Shown: positions 1 to 6,390 of the stretch, in pieces
Position numbering within the stretch: position 1 is the stretch's first letter
Layout of the letters: every line of letters begins with the position of its first letter
Assembly (NCBI GenBank): GCA_900549555.1
Contig: UROO01000045.1
Location: forward strand, 1-14,037
Source: an uncultured Collinsella sp.
Lineage (GTDB): Bacteria; Actinomycetota; Coriobacteriia; Coriobacteriales; Coriobacteriaceae
Direction: 5' to 3'
DNA length: 14,037 nucleotides
Program-made: the position numbers and the translations under genes
The notes under the pieces: model-generated
The model's input: the letters and a program-made list of their open reading frames with translations, nothing else
Database searches by the model: none
Told to the model about the DNA's origin: nothing

Positions 1-49
1 ATCTACACCCTAGAGTTCGTCGGCAGCGTCAGATGTGTATAAGAGACAG
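1..49 (+). other. Nextera library adapter (not genomic)
   Basis: This is synthetic sequence from library preparation. Positions 1-8 (ATCTACAC) match the end of the Illumina P5 primer. Positions 9-16 (CCTAGAGT) are an 8-base i5 index, which I recall as Nextera index S516. Positions 17-49 are the Nextera read-1 transposase adapter ending in the mosaic end AGATGTGTATAAGAGACAG. Genuine DNA begins at about 50. Confidence 0.97.
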
Positions 50-67
50 GCTTAACCCGTGCGGGCG

Positions 68-874
68 CTACTCCTCCTCGAGGGCAGCGATGACCTCGTC
101 GGTCATGTCCATGGTGCTGTAAACATCCTGGACGTCGTCGAGCTCCTCAAGACGGTCGATGAGGCGCTGAACCTTCTTGGCGTCGGCGCCGGAGACCTCG
201 GTCGGGGTGGTCGGGACCATGGTGGTCTCGGAGCCCTTGACCTGGACGCCCTGCTCCTCGAGCGCCTTGGAGACAGCCATGACCTCGTTGGCAGTAGTCC
301 AGACGATCCACTCCTCGCCGGCGTCCTCGTAGTCCTCGCCACCGGCCTCGGCGATGGCCATCATGAACTCATCCTCGTCACCGGCAGCACCGTTGGCGAT
401 CATGGTCTCCTTCTTGGCGTTCTCGTCCAGGATCTCCTTGGCGACGACGATCTGGCCCTTACGCTCAAACTGGAAGGCGACGGAGCCGGAGGTGCCCAGG
501 TTGCCACCAGCGTGGGAGAAGGCGGAACGGACATCAGCGGCGGTACGGTTGCGGTTGTCGGTCAGGCAGTCGACGTAGACGGCGACACCGGCGGGACCGT
601 AGCCCTCGTACACGATGTTCTCGTAGACGGCAGCGTCGGCACCCGAACCAAAAGCCTTGTCGATAGCGGACTTGATCTTGTCCTTAGGCATGGACTGAGC
701 CTTGGCCTTGGCAACGGCAGCGGCGAGGCTGGCGTTGTTCTCGGGCAGCGGGTCACCGCCGAGACGGGCAGCAACGGTGATGTTGCGGCTGAGCTTGGAG
801 AAGAGGGCGGAACGCTTGGCGTCCTGCGCGCCCTTACGATGCTTGGTTGTGGCCCACTTAGAGTGTCCGGACAT
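68..874 (-). CDS. yebC: YebC/PmpR (TACO1) family protein
   Basis: A 268-residue cytoplasmic protein of the YebC/PmpR/TACO1 family. Members have been described as DNA-binding regulators (PmpR) and, more recently, as ribosome-associated factors that help translation of proline-rich stretches. The N-terminus reads MSGHSKWATTKHRKGAQDAK, the family hallmark. It is followed by the usual basic helical segment (to about residue 70) and the conserved region around YEGYGPAGVAVYVDCLTDNRNRT (residues about 89-111). The acidic C-terminal tail EVIAALEEE is also typical, and length is close to the usual 240-250. The ATG has an AGGAG at 881-885 with a 6-base gap. It reads toward the contig edge. In many actinobacteria ruvC and other resolvase genes follow yebC, but only 18 genuine bases remain here. 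Which of the two molecular roles it has cannot be told from sequence. Confidence 0.96.
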   Translation of the reverse strand: MSGHSKWATTKHRKGAQDAKRSALFSKLSRNITVAARLGGDPLPENNASLAAAVAKAKAQSMPKDKIKSAIDKAFGSGADAAVYENIVYEGYGPAGVAVYVDCLTDNRNRTAADVRSAFSHAGGNLGTSGSVAFQFERKGQIVVAKEILDENAKKETMIANGAAGDEDEFMMAIAEAGGEDYEDAGEEWIVWTTANEVMAVSKALEEQGVQVKGSETTMVPTTPTEVSGADAKKVQRLIDRLEELDDVQDVYSTMDMTDEVIAALEEE

Positions 875-880
875 ACGTGT

Positions 881-929
881 CTCCTATCGGTTTCGACCTA
901 AAGCCCAGCGCAGATGCTCGGGCAATATA
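881..929 (-). promoter_or_regulatory. possible yebC promoter box and RBS
   Basis: Reading leftward, TATATT (924-929) lies 37 bases before an AGGAG (881-885) placed correctly for the yebC ATG. No convincing -35 box sits 16-18 bases further up, so the promoter is weakly supported. The ribosome binding site is clear. Confidence 0.3.
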
Positions 930-1004
930 AACAAACGTCGTTATGATATACCTACTGGCCTGCGAGATAAACCCCAAAATGAAGGCGTCGTGATGATGGC
1001 CCCT

Positions 1005-1037
1005 TTGGTGCAAAGAAACCTGACCCCAATGCACCAA
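1005..1037 (-). repeat. REP-like hairpin next to a stop codon
   Basis: Perfect 8-bp arms, TTGGTGCA (1005-1012) and TGCACCAA (1030-1037), enclose a 17-base loop. Read on the minus strand the loop contains GGGGTCAGGTTTCTTTG. That resembles the loop cores of the two hairpins at 3242-3280 and 3322-3358. The element starts one base after the TAA (1039-1041) of the DUF6020-like gene. No T-run follows on the minus strand, so it is not an ordinary rho-independent terminator. Confidence 0.6.
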
Positions 1038-1038
1038 G

Positions 1039-3222
1039 TTAGGAGCAGAGGAAGTCGCTGCGGGTGACGGTGGCGCCGATGGCGAAGGGCATGCAGGCGA
1101 TGACCGGATACAGGTAGCGCATGTAAGTCGAGCCGTTGCACGGGCCAATCAGGCACACGGCGAGCACGCCCAACAGCGGCACCCAGATCGCCAGCGCACG
1201 CCATGAATGACGACGCAGCAGGTAGACCACCACGGCGATCATGATCCACACATAGGTGGCCGAGCTCATGGTGAGCGAGATAAAGGGAACACGCTGCACC
1301 GCCACACGGTATAGGTTGATCAGATGGTCACACCAGCGCACCACGTTGCTGTCAACCGGATGGAAGTCGAAGTACTTGAGGTTATCGGGCTTCGCCATAA
1401 TCTCGGCACTGCGCGCCGTGCTGTAGACCCACGCATCGCGAGCGCTCGGATAGAAGTACCCGTAGTAGTTATTGATAAGCGCCGAGATATAGCACTCGGG
1501 ATCCTTCTTAAACATCTGGGCCCATACCTCAAAATAGGCATCGATGTCCTCCTGCGAGGCGTACTCGTTAAAGCAGTTCTTGACGGCATCGGACTTGTCG
1601 GGGTTGTAGCGGCGGCCCAGGTTCTCGTACTTGAGCACACGGTCGATCACGGCGCGCTCCTCGTCGGTCACCGAACCGTCGCAAGGAGCCTCCACGATGG
1701 TGCCGTCCTCCTTAACCGTAGGGTTGACGCCCGAGTTGAGGCCGTCGTGCTTTTGGACGAAACGAGCCGTCTGCTGGAACGGAATCGAGAGGATTTCGCG
1801 CTTGGAACCAGGCGTGATATCGTGCGCCGGCATAAAGACCTTGGTGAAGTACATATTAGAGGCAAGGCAGAGCGCGAGCACCGCGAGAACGCCAACCCAG
1901 CGGAAACGCGGAATGGCGCCCGAAGGCGCAGCACCAGTCTGCTTGGCTGCACGACGAGCCACATGCACGTCCCATACGCAAAACGCCGCCGCGATTACGC
2001 ATGCCGCCAGGGGAAACACCAGGCCGCCGTTGCGCAGAAACGTGGAACCCATGGCGCCCAGAGCGAGCAGCAGCCAGTCGTGGCGCGCAAAGAGCACGGG
2101 GGTTTTCTCGCCCGCTCGCTCGACATTGGCATCACGTCGGGGCAAGCCACATGCCACGAGCTTGAGGGTCTGTACCAGCAGCACCAAGAACGCGTCGGCA
2201 AAGAGCACGTCTTTGGTGAGCAACGCCGCGTAGTTAGAGAACATCGGCATAAACGCAAAGAACAGCAGGATCGCACCGCGAACCGGCAGGCTCACGCCCA
2301 GTTTGCGCAGCGACGAAATGGAATAGGCCATGCAGGCGGCCGTGATGACGAACTGAGCACAGGTGTAGATGGCAAGACCCGCGTTAGCGCTGTTGAACAG
2401 CGAAAGCCCCAGCTGAACGCACGAGCCGATAATGGCCGTGTGCACCACGGGATGATGCCCGTTGAGCAGCACGTTGGGGTTGAGTAGGCGCAGGTAGTCG
2501 CTCGTGCCGTTGGGATAGTTGAACCACTGGCGAATCTGCGCGCCCGTATCTCCCATAAAAAGGCCGGGCAGCGAAGCGATGAGCGTGGGCGTCCAGGCGA
2601 TCATAAGCACCAGGAAGGGCCCGGCAAAGGGATGGACCGAGAGCACGGCGTGAGTCACACGCCATACGCGGCCAAAGTGCGCTTCGGAAAACGGGATGCG
2701 TCGGGAGCTCAGCCAATCTAGACACTCAAAGGCAAGGTAGAAGGCAACGACCGCCAAGAGCATCCAGCCCGCGCCGCCAATCCAGGCGCAGATGATGCGG
2801 GCTTTGTCGCCAAGGACAATCTCGGCCGAATCGGTGAGGTCGTAGCTGCGGCCGAACACCATGCAGATGGCGAAGAACAGCGACGGCAGAATGATCGATG
2901 GACGCCAGGTGTCGCCACGGCCAAAGAACACGTAGCGAAACGGCAAGGTGAGCAGGCAGGCGAGTGCAAGCAGCATGACCGCGTCGGTATGGCCGGCAAA
3001 CGAGAGGAGTACCTCGTAGCACACGTACAGCATGCCCGAGGCTTTGGGGTCAATCGCCAAGACTGCGTTGCTCGACACCGGGGAGGGATCGATGGAAAAC
3101 GCCGTGGTTGCCAACAGCGCGAGCAAAAATGCGATGAGCGTCTGCTTGGCGGGATAGCGCTTAAACCAGACGATGCGGGCAGCGTCGCGCGCAGCCGTTG
3201 TGGAGAGGTCGGAATCCTTCAC
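1039..3222 (-). CDS. DUF6020-like polytopic membrane protein
   Basis: A 727-residue integral membrane protein, resembling the DUF6020 family. The fold suggests a GT-C-like lipid-linked glycosyltransferase, but no enzyme activity is known to me. A hydrophobic helix near residues 26-42 is followed by many more up to about residue 480. Landmark motifs are GDTGAQIRQW (224-233), NGHHPVVHT (254-262), LTKDVLFAD (335-343) and RNGG (397-400). A hydrophilic stretch of roughly 160 residues (about 480-640) probably faces outside, and three or so helices close the protein, with STYMRYLYP near the end. In DUF6020-like proteins the acidic and HHP motifs sit in the first large external loop, as in GT-C enzymes. 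It starts with GTG at 3222, preceded by AGAAAGG (3233-3239) at a 10-base gap. A REP-like hairpin lies just upstream of that site and another abuts the stop codon. Family placement is from motif memory and moderately sure; the membrane topology is clear. Confidence 0.8.
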   Translation of the reverse strand: MKDSDLSTTAARDAARIVWFKRYPAKQTLIAFLLALLATTAFSIDPSPVSSNAVLAIDPKASGMLYVCYEVLLSFAGHTDAVMLLALACLLTLPFRYVFFGRGDTWRPSIILPSLFFAICMVFGRSYDLTDSAEIVLGDKARIICAWIGGAGWMLLAVVAFYLAFECLDWLSSRRIPFSEAHFGRVWRVTHAVLSVHPFAGPFLVLMIAWTPTLIASLPGLFMGDTGAQIRQWFNYPNGTSDYLRLLNPNVLLNGHHPVVHTAIIGSCVQLGLSLFNSANAGLAIYTCAQFVITAACMAYSISSLRKLGVSLPVRGAILLFFAFMPMFSNYAALLTKDVLFADAFLVLLVQTLKLVACGLPRRDANVERAGEKTPVLFARHDWLLLALGAMGSTFLRNGGLVFPLAACVIAAAFCVWDVHVARRAAKQTGAAPSGAIPRFRWVGVLAVLALCLASNMYFTKVFMPAHDITPGSKREILSIPFQQTARFVQKHDGLNSGVNPTVKEDGTIVEAPCDGSVTDEERAVIDRVLKYENLGRRYNPDKSDAVKNCFNEYASQEDIDAYFEVWAQMFKKDPECYISALINNYYGYFYPSARDAWVYSTARSAEIMAKPDNLKYFDFHPVDSNVVRWCDHLINLYRVAVQRVPFISLTMSSATYVWIMIAVVVYLLRRHSWRALAIWVPLLGVLAVCLIGPCNGSTYMRYLYPVIACMPFAIGATVTRSDFLCS

Positions 3223-3241
3223 AGTCCGAAAGCCTTTCTAG

Positions 3242-3280
3242 AAACCTGCCAAAAAGGGACAGGTTTATTTTGGCAGGTTT
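3242..3280 (+). repeat. REP-like hairpin, left unit of inverted pair
   Basis: Perfect 13-bp arms, AAACCTGCCAAAA (3242-3254) and TTTTGGCAGGTTT (3268-3280), enclose a 13-base loop AGGGACAGGTTTA. It lies two bases upstream of the ribosome binding site of the DUF6020-like gene. It could therefore fold in that gene's 5' leader. There is no T-run suited to termination before the gene. Confidence 0.8.
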
Positions 3281-3321
3281 TATCTGGGGAAACGTTACGG
3301 CTCTGTCATCGTTGCCCAGCG

Positions 3322-3358
3322 AACCACCACAAAGGTGCCTGTCCCCTTTGTGGTGGTT
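3322..3358 (-). repeat. REP-like hairpin, right unit of inverted pair
   Basis: Perfect 14-bp arms, AACCACCACAAAGG (3322-3335) and CCTTTGTGGTGGTT (3345-3358), enclose a 9-base loop. On the minus strand the core reads AAAGGGGACAGGCACCTTTG. This is the same GGGACAGG core as the unit at 3242-3280, in opposite orientation. The outer arm overlaps two of the three bases of the lgt TAA (3357-3359). No T-run follows, so it is not a typical terminator, though it could protect the lgt mRNA 3' end. Confidence 0.85.
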
Positions 3359-4178
3359 AGGCGTCCAGGTAGACGCGCTGGGGCTGGTTGCGGCGACGAG
3401 CAAAGATGATGAGCGCCAGGCCCGCGATTACGAGTGGCAGACTCAACAGCTGACCCATGGTGATGACGCCGCCCAGCAGATAGCCCAGCTGCGCATCGGG
3501 CACGCGCACAAACTCAATCAAAAAGCGAACGATGCCGTAACCCATCACAAACACTCCCATAAACGTGCCTTGGGGCAGTAGCGGCTTTTTGCGGCTGAGC
3601 ACCTGCAGAATGCAAAAGAGCACGATGCCCTCAAGAAATGCCTCGTAGAGCTGGGAAGGGTGACGCGGCATATCGCCCGCGGTGCCGCCAAAGACCACAC
3701 CCCAGGGCAGATCGGTCGGCTTGCCCCACAGCTCACCGTTCACGAAGTTGGCGCAACGTCCCAGGCACAGCGCCAGCGGAGCACCGATAACTGCAAGGTC
3801 GGCAATGGTCCAGGCGTCGAGCTTATACATGCGGCACACGATGATGCCGCCCAAGATGCCGCCCACCAAACCGCCATGGAAGCTCATGCCGCCCTCGTTG
3901 GTGGCAAAGATCTCGAGCGGATGCGCCCAGTAGTAGCCGTCGCCGTAAAAGATGACGTAGAACAGGCGCGCACCGATAATGAGGCCAAAGACCACGCCGA
4001 CCACGACACTCGTCAGGTCGTCAATCGTGATGTTAAAGCCCCAGCGACGCTGCGTGCGGTACATAACAACCGCCGTGAGCAGGGCGCCGACCACGTAGGC
4101 CAGACCATACCAGTAAATCGTGATAGGCCCCGCCGAAATCGCGACGGGATCAAGCATATGGTAGAAGTCGTTGAGCAT
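3357..4178 (-). CDS. lgt: Prolipoprotein diacylglyceryl transferase
   Basis: Lgt moves the diacylglyceryl group of phosphatidylglycerol onto the lipobox cysteine of prolipoproteins, the first step of lipoprotein maturation in the cytoplasmic membrane. The 273-residue protein has about seven membrane helices and the family signatures. These are GGMSFHGGLVGG (96-107, with the catalytic-region His101), GRCANFVNGELWG (140-152, with Arg141, Asn144, Asn147 and Glu149), RHPSQLYEA (172-180) and YGIVRFLIEFVRVPD (214-228). I chose the ATG at 4178 over one 60 bases upstream for two reasons: an AGGAGG at 4185-4190 sits 6 bases before it, and MLNDFYHMLDPVAI matches the usual N-terminus. The upstream extension is hydrophilic and would run through a hairpin. 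The last codons meet a REP-like hairpin that overlaps the stop codon. Confidence 0.97.
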   Translation of the reverse strand: MLNDFYHMLDPVAISAGPITIYWYGLAYVVGALLTAVVMYRTQRRWGFNITIDDLTSVVVGVVFGLIIGARLFYVIFYGDGYYWAHPLEIFATNEGGMSFHGGLVGGILGGIIVCRMYKLDAWTIADLAVIGAPLALCLGRCANFVNGELWGKPTDLPWGVVFGGTAGDMPRHPSQLYEAFLEGIVLFCILQVLSRKKPLLPQGTFMGVFVMGYGIVRFLIEFVRVPDAQLGYLLGGVITMGQLLSLPLVIAGLALIIFARRRNQPQRVYLDA

Positions 4179-4184
4179 GTCGAC

Positions 4185-4190
4185 CCTCCT
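4185..4190 (-). promoter_or_regulatory. lgt RBS, fixes the start
   Basis: AGGAGG on the minus strand, 6 bases before the ATG at 4178. It supports a 273-residue Lgt rather than the 293-residue reading that begins at 4238. Confidence 0.85.
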
Positions 4191-4205
4191 ACTCCCTACA
4201 TACAA

Positions 4206-4238
4206 ATGCGGCCGCGGGCCTTGCGCTCGCAGCCGCAT
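4206..4238 (-). terminator. GC-rich hairpin between the NifU-type gene and lgt
   Basis: Arms 4206-4216 and 4228-4238 form an 11-bp stem (one G-U pair) around an 11-base loop. On the minus strand the stem is followed by TTGTATGT, only a weak T-run. It lies about 50 bases after the stop of the NifU-type gene and just before the lgt ribosome binding site. It may terminate or attenuate read-through into lgt. The alternative is a stabilising stem or another repeat unit. Confidence 0.4.
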
Positions 4239-4287
4239 ATTTGGGCGTAACGTCTATGCGGAGTATGCCGTCCGCAGCTTTCGCATC

Positions 4288-4566
4288 TTAGAACGGCGCG
4301 TACTCGTCGTACAGGTCCTCGGCCTCGCCGGAAGCATTGACCTGCTCAACACGGGTAACGCCGGGCACATGCTCCTTGAGGATACGCTCGATACCCATGG
4401 ACAGGGTCAGTGCGCTCATAGGGCAGCCGGCGCAGGCGCCCTGCAGTTCCAGCTTGACGACGCCCTCGTCGTCAACGCCCACATACTCCATATCGCCGCC
4501 GTCGGCCTGCAGGTTGGGGCGAATCTCTTCAAGAACCTTCTTAAGCAGCTCTTCGTTAACAGCCAC
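4288..4566 (-). CDS. NifU-like (Nfu-type) Fe-S scaffold protein
   Basis: A 92-residue stand-alone version of the NifU C-terminal domain (Nfu type), which carries or delivers Fe-S clusters in the cytoplasm. The diagnostic pair of cysteines is in GACAGCPMSALTLSMGIE (residues 43-60; Cys45 and Cys48). The N-terminal helix and IRPNLQADGGD (15-25) are also typical. It lacks the IscU-like N-terminal domain and the ferredoxin-like middle domain of full NifU, so it probably acts late, as a carrier. Translation starts with GTG at 4566, with AAAGGAG (4572-4578) 5 bases upstream. No other Fe-S gene is visible next to it. Confidence 0.93.
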   Translation of the reverse strand: MAVNEELLKKVLEEIRPNLQADGGDMEYVGVDDEGVVKLELQGACAGCPMSALTLSMGIERILKEHVPGVTRVEQVNASGEAEDLYDEYAPF

Positions 4567-4588
4567 AGGGGCTCCTTTCTCACAATTA

Positions 4589-4604
4589 CGCGGGCGCGCC
4601 CGCG
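4589..4604. repeat. 16-bp perfect GC palindrome
   Basis: CGCGGGCGCGCCCGCG is its own reverse complement and lies 22 bases upstream of the NifU-type gene's GTG, just before its ribosome binding site. It could be an operator or an mRNA stem limiting initiation. In high-GC DNA such palindromes also arise by chance. Confidence 0.35.
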
Positions 4605-4680
4605 GACAGAAGCTATGTTACTACAGCCATGTACCCGCTCACGAGCCGTCCATGCGCGCAGACGCGACTTTCACGAGTAG

Positions 4681-4704
4681 TCAATTTGGGACGGGACTCT
4701 TTGA
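4681..4704 (+). repeat. possible degenerate REP-like unit
   Basis: A GGGACGGGAC core (from 4688) is flanked only by the short arms TCAA (4681-4684) and TTGA (4701-4704). It lies about 34 bases past the stop of the deaminase gene. The core resembles those of the other hairpins, but the stem is too short to stand alone. Confidence 0.25.
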
Positions 4705-4737
4705 GCTGCGTTCGTCGTCAGATAGCGACAACGCATA

Positions 4738-5262
4738 TTACTGTCGCGCCTGTCCCCCGGTACCAATCTGGACATCGACGATGACCTGGCGGTAGCTGAT
4801 GCCACAGGAGTCGAGGATGCGGCGGCTGATGCGTCCGTCATCGGTGTCGGCGTACTTGTTGTCCAGGTAGACGACCTCGCCCACGCCCACCTGCGCCAAA
4901 ATCTTGGCGCAGTCGTGACACGGGAACAGCGTGACGTAGACCGTGGAACCCTCGAGATCCTTGAGCGAGCCACGGTAGTTGAGCACGGCGTTGGCCTCGG
5001 CATGGACCACGTAGTTGTGCTTGTCCTGCAGCGGGTCGTCGCTCGTACCCCACGGGAAAAAGTCATCGTTGAGCGCCGAGGGTGTACCGTTGTAGCCCAC
5101 CGAAAGGATGCGGTGGTTGGTGTTGGCGATGCACGCACCCACCTGCGTGTTGGGGTCCTTGCTGCGGCGCTGCGCGGCGATGGCCACGCTCATAAAGAAC
5201 TCGTCCCAGCTAATGACGTCCAGGCGCTTGCCTGACGAAGTTTGATGAAGATCGTCCGACAT
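4738..5262 (-). CDS. dCMP deaminase / ComE-type cytidine deaminase-like protein
   Basis: A zinc-dependent deaminase of the CMP/dCMP family, expected to convert dCMP to dUMP for dTTP synthesis. The 174-residue protein has the zinc and catalytic motifs VVHAEANAVLN (85-95; His87 ligand, Glu89 proton shuttle) and PCHDC (114-118; Cys115 and Cys118 ligands). It also has the substrate-side motif VGYNGTPSALNDD (55-67) usual in dCMP deaminases and ComEB. The start at 5262 is preferred to one 36 bases upstream because GGAGGT (5270-5275) sits 7 bases before it. A ComEB name would follow only if a competence operon were nearby, and none is visible. All catalytic residues are present, so it is probably active. 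Confidence 0.92.
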   Translation of the reverse strand: MSDDLHQTSSGKRLDVISWDEFFMSVAIAAQRRSKDPNTQVGACIANTNHRILSVGYNGTPSALNDDFFPWGTSDDPLQDKHNYVVHAEANAVLNYRGSLKDLEGSTVYVTLFPCHDCAKILAQVGVGEVVYLDNKYADTDDGRISRRILDSCGISYRQVIVDVQIGTGGQARQ

Positions 5263-5269
5263 GGCAGAC

Positions 5270-5275
5270 ACCTCC
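5270..5275 (-). promoter_or_regulatory. deaminase RBS, fixes the start
   Basis: GGAGGT on the minus strand, 7 bases before the ATG at 5262. It argues against the 12-residue longer reading from 5298. Confidence 0.8.
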
Positions 5276-5310
5276 GTAATCGCAATAGTTTGACCCATTG
5301 TAGCAGGTGA

Positions 5311-5347
5311 AAGGTGGGGGCGTTTGTCCCACCGGCGCCCTCACCTT
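5311..5347 (-). repeat. hairpin at the coaX stop codon
   Basis: Arms AAGGTGGGGGCG (5311-5322) and CGCCCTCACCTT (5336-5347) pair over 12 bp with one G-U wobble around a 13-base loop. On the minus strand the loop carries GGTGGGACAAACG, partly like the GGGACAGG cores elsewhere. The first base of the arm is the last base of the coaX TAA (5347-5349). Only three T follow, so it is at best a weak terminator. It may be a diverged member of the hairpin family. Confidence 0.5.
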
Positions 5348-6198
5348 TACACGCGGCGGGGCTTTTGGTTGATGCGGTAGAGCTCGGCGAGACCCCGCAA
5401 CGTCAGCGCATCGTCGACCGTCAGACTGTGACCGACCAGCGACGCGAGCGCCTCGGCATCGTCGCCGGTGATGACAATGGGCACGCTGCCCTCCCCCGCC
5501 GCCTTGGTCGCGCGCATCTCGGCAAGCACCATGTCGAGCATGCCGTCGATGCGGGCCACCTCGCCCAAGACCACGCCCGAGCGCATGGCTTCGCGCGTGT
5601 TGCGGCCGATCACATGCGTCGGTGCCGAGGGCTCGACCTGAGGCAAACGCGCCGCAGCGGCCGAGAGCGAGCGGGCACCGAGCGCCAGACCCGGCGCGAT
5701 GACGCCGCCCACAAAGGTACCGCATGCGTCGATGACCTCGATATTGGTCGTCGTGCCCAGGTCGATCACGATGCACGGAGAGCCATAGACGGCACGGGCC
5801 GCCACGGCGTCGGCGATGCGGTCGGGGCCGATCTCGGCCGGGTCGTCGTAGTGGACGGGCATGCCGGTCTTGAGGCCCGGCCCCACGGTGAGCACGCGCC
5901 CCGTGCAGGTGCGGGAAAGTGCCGCCTTCCACGGGCGCTCGAGCGCCGGCACCACGCAGCTCAGCACTGCAGCTGCGGGAACGAGCGCGCCGGGTATGCC
6001 CGCATCGGCTGCCAGTGCGCACATGACCTGCGCGAGCCTCATGCGCGCCTCGTCTGCCGTAATGCTCGACGGCGTCGTGATCTCGCACGTCGCAAGCGGG
6101 CACTCCTGCGCCGCGGCCGAATCCTCGGCAAACAGGCCAAAGCGAATGAACGTGTTGCCCACGTCGACCGTCAATATATATGCGCACCCATTAAGCAT
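5347..6198 (-). CDS. coaX: Type III pantothenate kinase
   Basis: CoaX phosphorylates pantothenate, the first committed step of coenzyme A synthesis. The 283-residue protein has the ASKHA-type phosphate motif VDVGNTFIRFG (11-21; Asp12 first in DVGNT). It also has GPGLKTGMPVHYDDPAEIGPDRIADAVAA spread over 106-134, VIDLGTTTNIEVID (144-157) and GGVIAPG (164-170), all typical of type III kinases, which need a monovalent cation. The C-terminal helix LRGLAELY is also usual. The ATG at 6198 is chosen because AAAGGAG (6207-6213) lies 8 bases upstream and YILTVDVGNT should begin near residue 8. An alternative start at 6252 would add 18 atypical residues. It faces away from the OPT transporter gene. Birch-type regulation (BirA-CoaX fusion) is not seen. 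Confidence 0.96.
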   Translation of the reverse strand: MLNGCAYILTVDVGNTFIRFGLFAEDSAAAQECPLATCEITTPSSITADEARMRLAQVMCALAADAGIPGALVPAAAVLSCVVPALERPWKAALSRTCTGRVLTVGPGLKTGMPVHYDDPAEIGPDRIADAVAARAVYGSPCIVIDLGTTTNIEVIDACGTFVGGVIAPGLALGARSLSAAAARLPQVEPSAPTHVIGRNTREAMRSGVVLGEVARIDGMLDMVLAEMRATKAAGEGSVPIVITGDDAEALASLVGHSLTVDDALTLRGLAELYRINQKPRRV

Positions 6199-6206
6199 CG
6201 TCGGCG

Positions 6207-6213
6207 CTCCTTT
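6207..6213 (-). promoter_or_regulatory. coaX RBS, fixes the start
   Basis: AAAGGAG on the minus strand, 8 bases before the ATG at 6198. It decides against the upstream start at 6252. Confidence 0.8.
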
Positions 6214-6225
6214 CGTCTGCCCAGC

Positions 6226-6231
6226 AGTATA
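6226..6231 (-). promoter_or_regulatory. candidate coaX -10 box
   Basis: TATACT on the minus strand, one mismatch from TATAAT and 27 bases before the coaX start codon. No clear -35 box is found at 17 bases; ATGACT (inside the inverted repeat at 6247-6264) is 15 bases away. Confidence 0.4.
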
Positions 6232-6246
6232 TCGCCTACCTAAACC

Positions 6247-6264
6247 AGTCATCCCAAAATGACT
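6247..6264. promoter_or_regulatory. inverted repeat between divergent promoters
   Basis: AGTCAT (6247-6252) and ATGACT (6259-6264) form a perfect inverted repeat with a 6-base spacer. It lies between two outward-facing TATACT boxes, 15 bases from one and 10 from the other. That is where an operator for both coaX and the OPT transporter would be expected. The arm length of 6 makes chance occurrence possible. Confidence 0.4.
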
Positions 6265-6274
6265 AGCTTGCGGC

Positions 6275-6280
6275 TATACT
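6275..6280 (+). promoter_or_regulatory. candidate -10 box of the OPT transporter gene
   Basis: TATACT on the plus strand. If used, it would give a leader of about 100 bases before the ATG at 6391. No good -35 box is visible at 16-18 bases upstream. The leader shows only a weak stem (TATCCG 6340-6345 with CGGATA 6367-6372) and no riboswitch I recognise. Confidence 0.35.
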
Positions 6281-6390
6281 GGTGCGCGGTCGTGCGCGAG
6301 CTCACGCGGCGGCCCTTGGTAACCCGACTTCCCGCGCCGTATCCGTAGCGGCGCTCCCGGGGGAAGCGGATATACGCAAAGGAGTTCTAT

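Noticed and set aside
59..901. 280-residue plus-strand frame across yebC
   Set aside because: Exact antisense of a strongly conserved YebC; Gly/Leu/Asp-rich shadow.
1324..2487. 387-residue plus-strand frame across the DUF6020-like gene
   Set aside because: Antisense to a membrane protein with clear helices and motifs; its own product is Arg/His/Glu-rich and has no recognisable domain.
3322..3358. Hairpin as a standard rho-independent terminator of lgt
   Set aside because: The stem is strong but no T-run follows on the minus strand. The shared core with other hairpins fits a REP-like repeat better.
68..6198. One six-gene operon from coaX to yebC
   Set aside because: All six genes face the same way, but gaps of 80-180 bases, several hairpins and individual strong ribosome binding sites argue for more than one transcript. 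It cannot be settled from sequence.
6287..6390. Riboswitch in the OPT gene leader
   Set aside because: Only a weak 6-bp stem with a 21-base loop was found, and no conserved riboswitch core was recognised.
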